Shown here: positions 23,809 through 29,130 of the stretch, piece by piece
Position numbering within the stretch: the stretch's first letter is position 1
Layout: every line of letters starts with the position of its first letter
Virus record (IMG/VR): IMGVR_UViG_3300046011_002949
Span: 1 to 29,130 of that record
Origin: a virus
DNA length: 29,130 bases
Reading direction: 5' to 3' (one strand)
Translations under genes and position numbers: made by a program
The notes under the pieces: model-generated
What the model was told of the DNA's origin: nothing
Databases searched by the model: none
The model's input: the letters and a program-made list of their open reading frames with translations, nothing else

Positions 23809-24403
23809 CGAAGACAACATGGAGCTTATGGCAAGGTATCCTGATAATCACTTTGAACTTGCAATAGTTGACCCTCCTTATGGGATAAATGCAGGTAAAA
23901 TGACAATGGGAAGTGGTAAACATAAGTTTAAACAGGGGAAAGATTGGGATAATAAAATACCATCTTCAGAATATTTTAATGAATTATTTAGAGTAAGTAA
24001 AAATCAAATTATTTGGGGTGGTAACTACTTTCCACTACCATTAAATAATAATTGGATAATATGGGATAAATTAAATCCAAACTTATCTTTTTCAGAAGCT
24101 GAATTAGCTTGGTGTTCAATAAACAAAAATGTTAGAGTATTTAAAAGATACTTAGCAAAGGAGGATGAGGATGGTAAAAAACAACATCCAACACAAAAGC
24201 CTATATTATTATATAAATATTGTCTTGAAAAATACGCAAAACAAGGAGATAAAATACTCGATACGCATTTAGGCAGTGGAAGTATTGCCATCGCTGCTCA
24301 TGATTACGGATTTGATTTGACAGCTTGTGAATTAGATAAAGAGTATTTCGATAAAGCAATGCAACGTATTAACAACCATACAGCACAACAAAAACTTTTC
24401 TAA
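23792..24403 (+). CDS. DNA N6/N4 methyltransferase, second copy
   Basis: The 203-residue protein has motif IV DPPYGIN (27-33), HPTQKPI (132-138) and motif I DTHLGSGSIAIA (157-168), the order of beta-class DNA methyltransferases. It is shorter than the first enzyme and differs in the target-recognition region, so its target site is probably different. No restriction nuclease partner is adjacent. A self-protection role is inferred, supported by its place inside the replication operon. Confidence 0.8.
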   Translation: MLKITNEDNMELMARYPDNHFELAIVDPPYGINAGKMTMGSGKHKFKQGKDWDNKIPSSEYFNELFRVSKNQIIWGGNYFPLPLNNNWIIWDKLNPNLSFSEAELAWCSINKNVRVFKRYLAKEDEDGKKQHPTQKPILLYKYCLEKYAKQGDKILDTHLGSGSIAIAAHDYGFDLTACELDKEYFDKAMQRINNHTAQQKLF

Positions 24404-24669
24404 TGAGCGAACAAGAACTACAAAGTAAGTGTATAAAGTATGCTAAAGCAAAAGGGTGGTTTGTTTTAAAAGTTATACGTTGTAACGTTAGTGGATACCC
24501 TGACTGCACCCTATTTAAAGAAGGTAAAACGATATTTGTTGAGTTTAAAGCTGAAAAAGGAGTTCAATCTGAATTGCAGAAATACGTTGAAAAGCAATTG
24601 ATTGACCAAGGCTTCAAATATTATTTAATAAAAAGTTTAGAAAAATTTAAAGAAATTGTTGCGGATTAA
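24403..24669 (+). CDS. VRR-NUC domain nuclease
   Basis: The 88-residue protein matches the VRR-NUC family throughout: GYPDCTLFKEGKTIFVEFKA (31-50), with the PD...EFK catalytic signature (Asp34, Glu47, Lys49), and a C-terminal strand. VRR-NUC phage enzymes cut branched or structured DNA. Its start shares one base with the methyltransferase stop. A nuclease acting with the downstream ERF protein in recombination is the natural reading. Confidence 0.8.
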   Translation: MSEQELQSKCIKYAKAKGWFVLKVIRCNVSGYPDCTLFKEGKTIFVEFKAEKGVQSELQKYVEKQLIDQGFKYYLIKSLEKFKEIVAD

Positions 24670-24688
24670 TAATTAATGATTATATTTG
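24659..24688 (+). promoter_or_regulatory. Bacteroidota-type promoter for the recombination genes
   Basis: TTG at 24659-24661, exactly 19 bases, then TATATTTG at 24681-24688 matches the host promoter pattern. The -33 part lies within the last codons of the VRR-NUC gene. The next ATG is at 24714. It should give a second start for ERF and the genes after it. Confidence 0.7.
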
Positions 24689-24713
24689 TAACATAACTAA
24701 AACAAAACACACA

Positions 24714-24926
24714 ATGAAAACAAACCTAAGAAAATTAGCATTGATACTTCGGAAGGCCGATGCTAGCAAGTTCTTGTATGTTAGTTCAACAAGACATGAC
24801 ATTGTACTTGGAGCGATGAAACAAGATATATTGATTGACGACTTAAACATAAATTGGGATTCGATTGAATACGATTTAGAAATGACAATCTTTAAGAAAA
24901 ACAATGTTAAACTAATTGTATCATGA
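24714..24926 (+). CDS. Hypothetical protein (70 aa), lead gene of the ERF unit
   Basis: The 70-residue protein begins MKTNLRKLALILRKADASKF and has an acidic end. No motif is recognised. It is first after the promoter at 24659 and overlaps ERF by 4 bases, so it probably has an early role or serves translation of ERF. Function unknown. Confidence 0.55.
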   Translation: MKTNLRKLALILRKADASKFLYVSSTRHDIVLGAMKQDILIDDLNINWDSIEYDLEMTIFKKNNVKLIVS

Positions 24927-25426
24927 AAAATTTATACAAAGCATTGGCAAACTTCCAACAGGAGGTTCCAACAATACACAAGGGTACTGCAGGTTATGGG
25001 TACTCGTATGCAGACCTTACAGCGATTTACAAAGTAATCAATCCATTAATGAAAAAGCATGGGTTAGGTTTTACGCAACCAATCGTAAACAATCAAATGA
25101 AAACAATAGTATTCCACATTGTAACCGGTGAGTCTATTGAAAGCATTGCAGACATTCCGATGAACGTACAACTCAAAGGAATGAATGATTACCAAGTTAT
25201 GGGTTCTGCATTTACTTACTTTAGACGTTACACCTTGAGTTCTATGTTAGGACTTGTTACAGATAAAGACATCGACGCGAGTGGAGAGCAAACAGGCAAA
25301 CGTAAAGAAACAATAACCGACGAGCGTTTGGCTGCTGCACTTACTAAAATTAAAGATGGGTCGTACACAATGGAAAAGCTAAAAGAGAAGTTTGAATTAA
25401 CCGCTAAACAATTAGAGCTATGTTAG
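24923..25426 (+). CDS. erf: ERF-family single-strand annealing protein
   Basis: The 167-residue protein has the ERF core: GYGYSYADLTAIYKVINPLM (24-43) and VMGSAFTYFRRYTLSSMLGL (92-111), where the YFRRY block is typical. ERF proteins anneal complementary single strands during phage recombination and circularisation. Neighbours support this: Gp157-like gene next, DUF3127 probable ssDNA-binding protein, and VRR-NUC upstream. The C-terminus is variable, as is usual in the family. Confidence 0.85.
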   Translation: MKNLYKALANFQQEVPTIHKGTAGYGYSYADLTAIYKVINPLMKKHGLGFTQPIVNNQMKTIVFHIVTGESIESIADIPMNVQLKGMNDYQVMGSAFTYFRRYTLSSMLGLVTDKDIDASGEQTGKRKETITDERLAAALTKIKDGSYTMEKLKEKFELTAKQLELC

Positions 25427-25914
25427 AAAAATCACTTTACAAGATTAATGCTGAATACATGGAGTTATTTGGCAGGATAGAAATGGCAGAAGGTGTATTA
25501 ACGCCTGAGTTAGAAGAAGAGCTAATCATTAAAAAATCGGAGTTAGAAGTTAAATCTATTGCTTATGTTGAAGTTATTAAGCAAAGAGAAAGCTTAAACG
25601 ACAGGATAGATGATGAAATAAAACGATTACAATCAATTAAAAAGCACAATGACACATTGGTATCGAAACTTAAATCAAATCTATTACAAGCCGTAAATAT
25701 ATTTGGTAATTATGAGGCAGGATTCTTAAAATTTAGCACACGTAAATCTAAGCAAGTAGTTATTGATTACGATGTGAATGACTTGCCAAAGCAATATAAA
25801 ACGGTTAAAGTAACTGAAACAGCAGATAAGGTGGCAATAAAAAAAGCGATCGAAAGCGGACAAGAAGTTTATGGTTGCAGATTAGTAGAAAACATTAACT
25901 TAGCAATAAAATGA
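25420..25914 (+). CDS. Siphovirus Gp157-like protein
   Basis: The 164-residue protein starts with MLEKSLYKINAEYMELFGRI, has a charged coiled-coil middle (about 50-95) and ends with a small beta part, FGNYEAGFLKFSTRKSKQVV and then VYGCRLVENINLAI. This is the architecture of the Siphovirus Gp157 family, often found beside ERF and ssDNA-binding proteins. Its exact role is not established; a recombination accessory or host-resistance role has been suggested for the family. It overlaps ERF by 7 bases. Confidence 0.75.
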   Translation: MLEKSLYKINAEYMELFGRIEMAEGVLTPELEEELIIKKSELEVKSIAYVEVIKQRESLNDRIDDEIKRLQSIKKHNDTLVSKLKSNLLQAVNIFGNYEAGFLKFSTRKSKQVVIDYDVNDLPKQYKTVKVTETADKVAIKKAIESGQEVYGCRLVENINLAIK

Positions 25915-25994
25915 ACGATTTGTATTATGAATCCACACATGAGATTCAGCAATTAGAAGGAGAAGAATTAGAATATTATTTAAAAACAATATGA
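25911..25994 (+). CDS. Very small acidic protein (27 aa)
   Basis: The frame opens with an ATG overlapping the Gp157 stop and ends in TGA, which overlaps the next ATG; both overlaps are the ATGA kind. The product is acidic (HEIQQLEGEELEYYLK). It is either a tiny peptide or a translational bridge. The exact stop-start overlaps at both ends give it more weight than its length alone. Confidence 0.4.
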   Translation: MNDLYYESTHEIQQLEGEELEYYLKTI

Positions 25995-26143
25995 AAAGAA
26001 GTATAGTTGACTTTAGCGACATACCTATCGACGAGATAAGGATGCGGTTAAAGTACCAAAAGAAAAAGTACAGCGTAACAGAATGTGTCAAGGAAGCATT
26101 TAAAATAGCAAACAATAAAATAAAAGAAGATGAGCAAAAATGA
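25991..26143 (+). CDS. Small ribbon-helix-helix-like protein (50 aa)
   Basis: The 50-residue, basic protein reads MKRSIVDFSDIPIDEIRMRL, then a Lys-rich turn, then TECVKEAFKIANNKI. The short strand followed by two helices looks like a ribbon-helix-helix DNA-binding subunit, possibly a repressor. That is inferred from pattern only. It overlaps the DUF3127 gene by 14 bases. Confidence 0.45.
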   Translation: MKRSIVDFSDIPIDEIRMRLKYQKKKYSVTECVKEAFKIANNKIKEDEQK

Positions 26144-26426
26144 AATGAAGTTCGTTGGTAAGATCACCAACATTTTAGAAGTGATTGAAGTAGGCGCAAA
26201 CAAAAAAGTAGAGTTTGTAGTAACAGAAACCGAAGGGCAGTACCCTCAAGCGGTAAAGTTTGGAATCTTTGGAACGGATAAGGTAGATAAGTTCATTCAA
26301 TACAACAAAGTAGACCAAACAGTTGAGGTGTTATTTAACTTTAAGACCAACGAATGGCAAGGGAAATATTTCACCTCTATTGATGCGTGGAGAGTTGACA
26401 AAGTTGAATCAACAGAACCATTCTAG
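26130..26426 (+). CDS. DUF3127 probable single-stranded DNA-binding protein
   Basis: The 98-residue protein begins MSKNEMKFVGKITNILEVIE and contains YPQAVKFGIFGTDKVDKFIQ (38-57) and VEVLFNFKTNEW plus YFTSIDAWRVDKVE. These match DUF3127, a small OB-fold family thought to bind ssDNA in Bacteroidota and their phages. Its place after ERF and Gp157 fits a role in coating single strands for annealing. Confidence 0.8.
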   Translation: MSKNEMKFVGKITNILEVIEVGANKKVEFVVTETEGQYPQAVKFGIFGTDKVDKFIQYNKVDQTVEVLFNFKTNEWQGKYFTSIDAWRVDKVESTEPF

Positions 26427-26428
26427 TT

Positions 26429-26623
26429 ATGTTTAAAGTAGGAGATAAAGTATACCACATAAAATATGGATGGGGTATTATTGAGGAAAAACAAGATGAT
26501 GATATATTGTCAACATTTGACGAGTATACAGTATGGAATAATTCAAACAATAATTTACTATCATTCACAGAATATACCTTCCAAGGGTTTAGTCAAGAAA
26601 GACCAAATGAAACAAAAGATTAA
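26429..26623 (+). CDS. Small SH3/KOW-like hypothetical protein (64 aa)
   Basis: The 64-residue protein starts MFKVGDKVYHIKYGWGIIEE, a GDxV...GxGxI barrel opening found in KOW-like and CarD-like domains. A second half follows with Asn/Ser-rich loops. Such barrels bind nucleic acid or RNA polymerase. The protein starts 2 bases after the DUF3127 stop. Role inferred only from the opening. Confidence 0.55.
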   Translation: MFKVGDKVYHIKYGWGIIEEKQDDDILSTFDEYTVWNNSNNNLLSFTEYTFQGFSQERPNETKD

Positions 26624-26624
26624 C

Positions 26625-26933
26625 ATGAAGAAAGACGTTAAAAGCCTTGCTGATTTAAGCGAGGCTAAACGCCTAAGGGCGATAGAATATTACCAACACA
26701 TAGCACGTGCAATGATGTTATGCCAATCTGCGCTACATTCACTGGATGATGTGTCAGATAATATGTTTCACAAGCACGAAATTAAACGTACGATTAACCA
26801 GTTTATCAATGGCGTTGAAAGATTCGCGACTACATTTGTAGAGAACAACAACGAGACAATGGCTCAGACTTATTCAAATATTATCAAGCAAATAGATGAG
26901 TTCAAAGAAAACATTAAAGTACAAATACAATGA
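26625..26933 (+). CDS. Hypothetical helical protein (102 aa)
   Basis: Starting at the ATG at 26625 (one base after the previous stop), the protein has 102 residues and is all-helical. AEYYQH-type helices lead to AMMLCQSALHSLDDVSDNMF and a Lys-rich end. The frame is open back to 26466, but that version lies inside the previous gene, and an ATG at 26607 would overlap it by 17 bases. Function unknown. Confidence 0.55.
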   Translation: MKKDVKSLADLSEAKRLRAIEYYQHIARAMMLCQSALHSLDDVSDNMFHKHEIKRTINQFINGVERFATTFVENNNETMAQTYSNIIKQIDEFKENIKVQIQ

Positions 26934-27085
26934 TTTCAAGAAACAACAAGAACAGGCAACGCTGGATGATAGCAATGCAGTTTGATGTCGACCGTTGGAA
27001 GTTTAGAGAGAACAGAAAAGGAGTAATTAACCTAGGCAGAATGATAAGAAAAGCCTTTTATAACAAGTACGATGACAACAATTAA
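26930..27085 (+). CDS. Small basic hypothetical protein (51 aa)
   Basis: The ATG overlaps the previous stop. The product is very Arg/Asn/Lys-rich (NNKNRQRWMIAMQFDVDRWK) and ends DDNN. It may bind nucleic acid. The frame is clean to TAA at 27083-27085, and it overlaps the next small gene by 14 bases. Function unknown. Confidence 0.45.
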   Translation: MISRNNKNRQRWMIAMQFDVDRWKFRENRKGVINLGRMIRKAFYNKYDDNN

Positions 27086-27251
27086 AGAACAAATTGAAGA
27101 ACTAAAATCATTCTTAACAGGTGATTTGTTTGCCGATGGTGATATTTTACAAAAGATTTATGAGTTGAAAAAAGAGCTAAATCCCGAAATAGAAACCAAT
27201 CCCGAAGCGGATGAAGATGAGGATACAAATTGCTTATACTGTGGGAGTTAA
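27072..27251 (+). CDS. Small acidic protein ending in a CxxC (59 aa)
   Basis: The 59-residue protein begins with a helical MTTIKEQIEELKSF, has an acidic run (EADEDED) and ends NCLYCGS, with cysteines at 54 and 57. One CxxC cannot bind zinc alone, so it may act as a dimer, or the stop may mask a longer product made by frameshift into the next frame, which carries two more CxxC pairs. It overlaps the next gene by 41 bases. Confidence 0.5.
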   Translation: MTTIKEQIEELKSFLTGDLFADGDILQKIYELKKELNPEIETNPEADEDEDTNCLYCGS

Positions 27252-27468
27252 AAACTGTTTTAGATGCAAGCGAAATTTACCCTTGTTTTTGTTTTTAAAA
27301 GACGATTCCAAATACCAAGTCAAAGCCGAAAAAGGCAAAACAAAAGTATGCAGGGTGTGCAATATAAAGCGAAGTTTAAAAACAAATAGTATCTTTGCTA
27401 GGGTAGATGGGAAGTTTATAACAATAGAAAAAAGTAAGATTCAAATAATAAAACACTTTTTAAAATGA
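27211..27468 (+). CDS. Zinc-ribbon hypothetical protein (85 aa)
   Basis: The 85-residue, basic protein has CFRC (16-19) and CRVC (47-50) separated by 27 residues, a zinc ribbon of the kind found near HNH and DNA-handling phage proteins. The ATG at 27211 is taken, but a GTG at 27241 would cut the overlap with the previous gene to 11 bases and remove only residues before the first Cys. Nucleic-acid binding is likely; exact role unknown. Confidence 0.6.
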   Translation: MKMRIQIAYTVGVKNCFRCKRNLPLFLFLKDDSKYQVKAEKGKTKVCRVCNIKRSLKTNSIFARVDGKFITIEKSKIQIIKHFLK

Positions 27469-27827
27469 AGATAAAAGTTAGTACAAGAGTTGTTTTTATA
27501 TTCAAGAACTATGTTGTTAAAGTACCCATCAGTTTACGTGGGTACTTGCAGTGTTTACAGGAACGCGACATTTGGAATAAGTATAAGCACTTAAACTTAT
27601 TAGGTGAGCTTTACAGTTACAAACGTGGAATAATCAGAATGAAACGATACGACCCTATTAAGGCAGTTGACCACTACGACATAGCAATTGTTAAAGAAGC
27701 TATTAAAGAGCTTGATATTGATATGTGCGACCTTTATAACAAAGCAAACTGGGGAGAATTAAACGGTAAAAGATACCTAATTGATTACGGTATAAATGAA
27801 GAAATAAGTAAAATGTATAATTTATGA
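27465..27827 (+). CDS. Degenerate protein-kinase-like small protein
   Basis: The 120-residue protein shows, in kinase order, a strand with VVKVP (17-21, a Lys19 as in beta3), a helix with QERDIW (32-37, Glu33 as in helix C), a hinge-like GIIRMKRYDP (55-64), a helix ending LDIDMCDLYNK (83-93) and then NWGELNGKRYLIDYG (95-109, Asn95 and DYG like the DFG). The usual HRD is not visible and the C-lobe is tiny, so this would be a minimal or inactive kinase-like fold, closer to APH-type enzymes. I infer this; it may be coincidence. Overlaps by 4 bases on both sides. Confidence 0.55.
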   Translation: MKIKVSTRVVFIFKNYVVKVPISLRGYLQCLQERDIWNKYKHLNLLGELYSYKRGIIRMKRYDPIKAVDHYDIAIVKEAIKELDIDMCDLYNKANWGELNGKRYLIDYGINEEISKMYNL

Positions 27828-28030
27828 ACAAATACCAGATAAAAATTAAGGATGAACAACACACAATATTAAGTCCAAAAAATATTGAAGAGCTTGTTTA
27901 TATAATAGGCGAAATATCAAAAACTACTGAGTTTTTAATGTTTAAATGTATTCAAGAAGACCATCCACAAGGATATTCAAAAGAATATACAATATTTATA
28001 AAACCAAATGAAATATATTACATATCATGA
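27824..28030 (+). CDS. Hypothetical protein (68 aa)
   Basis: The 68-residue protein is acidic to neutral with a beta-like start (MNKYQIKIKDEQHTI) and a helical middle. It has one Cys and no membrane segment. Both ends overlap the neighbours by 4 bases. I do not recognise it; small nucleotide- or protein-binding accessory is one option. Confidence 0.5.
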   Translation: MNKYQIKIKDEQHTILSPKNIEELVYIIGEISKTTEFLMFKCIQEDHPQGYSKEYTIFIKPNEIYYIS

Positions 28031-28560
28031 AATTAAGATGTATAGAAAAATACTTTGCTAATTTTACCTATGGTAAAGTCTACGAAGTGGTCGGACAAAC
28101 AAAGAGCTATATTTGGGTAATAAACGACAAAGGACAAGAACATCAATTTGACACTATCGAAAACTACTTTGAAGTAGTAGAAGAAGAAATCAAAGTAAAA
28201 AAAGGTGATAAAGTAAAGTGTTTATACGATAGGTTCCCTGAACATACAATAAATAAAATCTATGAGGTGTTAAGTGTTGATAAAGATGGTGAGTTTAAAA
28301 TAACAAGTGATTCAGGCAGAGAGTGCGGAGTTTATTTCTCTGCTTATCATTTTGAAGTAGTGACCGATAACGCACCAAGTTATTACAATAATGAGAAAGG
28401 TAGTTTGTACAAGTTTGCAGAAGACCATGGACTAAATGCGTATGAATTTGACTTGGTTAAACGTCTGGTAAGATGCAGAAAAAAAGGCAACTTTGTACAG
28501 GATTTAGAAAAGACAAAATTTTTAATTGATTTATATTTACAAGAATGGAAAGAGAAATAA
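28027..28560 (+). CDS. DUF3310 protein with two SH3-like repeats
   Basis: The 177-residue protein has two copies of a 50-residue beta module, each Lys-rich with a VYEVV/IYEVL phrase and an ending YFEVVEE/HFEVVTD (about 1-52 and 58-113). The C-terminal third (NEKGSLYKFAEDHGLNAYEF and LVRCRKKGNFVQDLEKTKFL) fits DUF3310, a phage family linked to nucleotide metabolism. The arrangement with MazG-like next door supports a role in the nucleotide pool or DNA modification. The tandem modules may have arisen by internal duplication. Confidence 0.65.
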   Translation: MKLRCIEKYFANFTYGKVYEVVGQTKSYIWVINDKGQEHQFDTIENYFEVVEEEIKVKKGDKVKCLYDRFPEHTINKIYEVLSVDKDGEFKITSDSGRECGVYFSAYHFEVVTDNAPSYYNNEKGSLYKFAEDHGLNAYEFDLVKRLVRCRKKGNFVQDLEKTKFLIDLYLQEWKEK

Positions 28561-28829
28561 TAAATTGGGCAAAGGCTCGTAAGTTAGACAACCCCGACAA
28601 TAAGTTTCAACAGTTAGCTAAGGTGTATGAGGAAATTGGGGAGCTATCCTCTGCAATACTAAAGCGAGATATTTCAGAAACGATTGATGCGCTTGGAGAC
28701 ACTTACATTACACTTGTTATTTTAGCAAATCAAATGGGTTACTCACTTGAAGATTGTGCAAAGCGTGCCTTCAAAGTTATTGAATACCGAAAAGGTAAAA
28801 CCGAAGGCGGAACGTTTATAAAAGAATAA
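28545..28829 (+). CDS. MazG-like NTP pyrophosphohydrolase
   Basis: The 94-residue protein has the MazG metal-binding pattern: VYEEIGELSSAI (27-38, Glu29/Glu30/Glu33) and SETIDALGDTYITL (44-57, Glu45/Asp48/Asp52). Enzymes of this family hydrolyse nucleoside triphosphates to monophosphates and may limit alarmone or modified nucleotide levels in the infected cell. Overlaps the DUF3310 gene by 16 bases, so the two are translated together. Ends with a terminator after a short gap. Confidence 0.75.
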   Translation: MEREIINWAKARKLDNPDNKFQQLAKVYEEIGELSSAILKRDISETIDALGDTYITLVILANQMGYSLEDCAKRAFKVIEYRKGKTEGGTFIKE

Positions 28830-28833
28830 TTTG

Positions 28834-28841
28834 TATATTTG
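28834..28841 (+). promoter_or_regulatory. Promoter -7 element before the sigma gene
   Basis: TATATTTG followed by CATA, the same 12 bases as at 20301-20312, matches the Bacteroidota TAnnTTTG -7 element. No TTG lies 19 bases upstream, so it is weak on the -33 side, like the one at 20301. The terminator downstream at 28862 lies only about 16 bases after the expected start, so most transcripts may be attenuated before the sigma gene. Confidence 0.5.
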
Positions 28842-28861
28842 CATAGCATATAATTAGTTTT

Positions 28862-28894
28862 AAACCCTTGCATCAATTGTTGTAAGGGTTTTTT
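28862..28894 (+). terminator. Intrinsic terminator before the sigma gene
   Basis: An 11-bp stem, AAACCCTTGCA and TGTAAGGGTTT with one G-T pair, has an 8-base loop and is followed by three more T residues. It ends the replication operon and stands between the -7 element at 28834 and the sigma-factor ATG at 28911. Confidence 0.75.
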
Positions 28895-28910
28895 CGTTAT
28901 CTTTAACCCC

Positions 28911-29130
28911 ATGAATTTAAAAGAGATTGCGCAGTATCACGACGAATGGGTAAGAATTGTTAAACGCTTTGGAGCCAAGACCGATGCTGAAGACATTGTA
29001 CAAGATATGTATCTAAGGTTTCACAAGTACGGCAAAGGTCAAGTAGTAACCAAGTCATTCATTTGGATCATGCTGCGTAACTCTTTTTACGATTCATGCA
29101 AGCGTAATGTTTCAACAGTAGACATCGACC
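28911..29130 (+). CDS. Sigma-70-family factor (N-terminal part, cut by the window)
   Basis: The 73 residues before the window edge include FGAKTDAEDIVQDMYLRFHK (20-39), the region 2.1 signature of sigma-70/ECF factors, and KSFIWIMLRNSFYDSCKR (48-65), which fits regions 2.3 to 2.4 that bind the -10 DNA. The ATG at 28911 follows a terminator. A phage-coded sigma factor would redirect host polymerase to late promoters, which would explain why host-type promoters are absent from the virion block. The C-terminal region 4 is outside the window. Confidence 0.75.
   Translation, partial: MNLKEIAQYHDEWVRIVKRFGAKTDAEDIVQDMYLRFHKYGKGQVVTKSFIWIMLRNSFYDSCKRNVSTVDID

Noticed and set aside
24916-25131. Open frame of 71 codons overlapping the start of ERF
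   Set aside because: It lies in another frame of the strongly supported ERF gene and has no family-like sequence.
26466-26624. Longer N-terminus for the helical protein at 26625
   Set aside because: The added residues overlap the SH3-like gene 26429-26623 almost completely, and an ATG one base after its stop gives the normal spacing.

Overview
The window reads as 29 kb of a tailed double-stranded DNA phage, or a prophage, of a Bacteroidota host, most likely a Flavobacterium-like member of the Flavobacteriia. Three things support this. The DNA is AT-rich. The promoters I can find match the Bacteroidota form (TTTG or TTG, 19 bases, TAnnTTTG). The virion proteins resemble families I associate with Flavobacterium and Cellulophaga phages. 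Every convincing gene lies on the + strand, and most neighbours overlap by 1 to 25 bases (often ATGA). No integrase, tRNA, rRNA, insertion sequence or CRISPR array is visible. Both ends cut through genes, so this is part of a larger genome. No terminase is present; it probably lies outside the window, perhaps beyond the sigma-factor gene at the right edge.

Region 1 (1 to about 17.0 kb) is the virion and lysis block. First come tail-completion or neck-like genes, two large tail/baseplate proteins and a coiled-coil tape-measure-like protein. An XkdF-type prohead protease follows, then fibre-like proteins, a membrane-anchored GAF-like protein with a small Cys-rich partner, a scaffold-like protein and the major capsid protein. 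After these come two paralogous tail-tube-like proteins, the portal (with an extra C-terminal domain), a connector-like protein, a probable receptor-binding protein, a holin-like protein and an L,D-transpeptidase-fold lysin. Terminators follow the capsid gene, the tube pair and the lysin.

Region 2 (17.1 to 19.7 kb) has its own promoter. It holds small unknown genes, a membrane protein, a zinc-motif protein, a helix-turn-helix protein whose 3' end overlaps the signal peptide of a glucosaminidase-type lysin, a DNA methyltransferase and a small lipoprotein, and it ends in a terminator.

Region 3 (19.74 to 20.41 kb) has no convincing gene. It contains a cluster of short TGTAGAGATGT repeats in both orientations around a very AT-rich core, which is a good candidate replication origin. 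Next come a promoter element and a roughly 90-base leader whose two 12-bp helices interleave as a pseudoknot.

Region 4 (20.4 to 28.8 kb) is the replication and recombination block: NUMOD4/HNH endonuclease, SF3 helicase of the D5/DUF5906 kind, SF2 helicase, second DNA methyltransferase, VRR-NUC nuclease, ERF annealing protein, Gp157-like protein, DUF3127 probable ssDNA-binding protein, several small genes, a degenerate kinase-like protein, a DUF3310 protein and a MazG-like pyrophosphohydrolase. Region 5 is a promoter element, a terminator and the start of a sigma-70-family gene that may switch on late genes. Functions are assigned from motifs read by eye; no database search was run.
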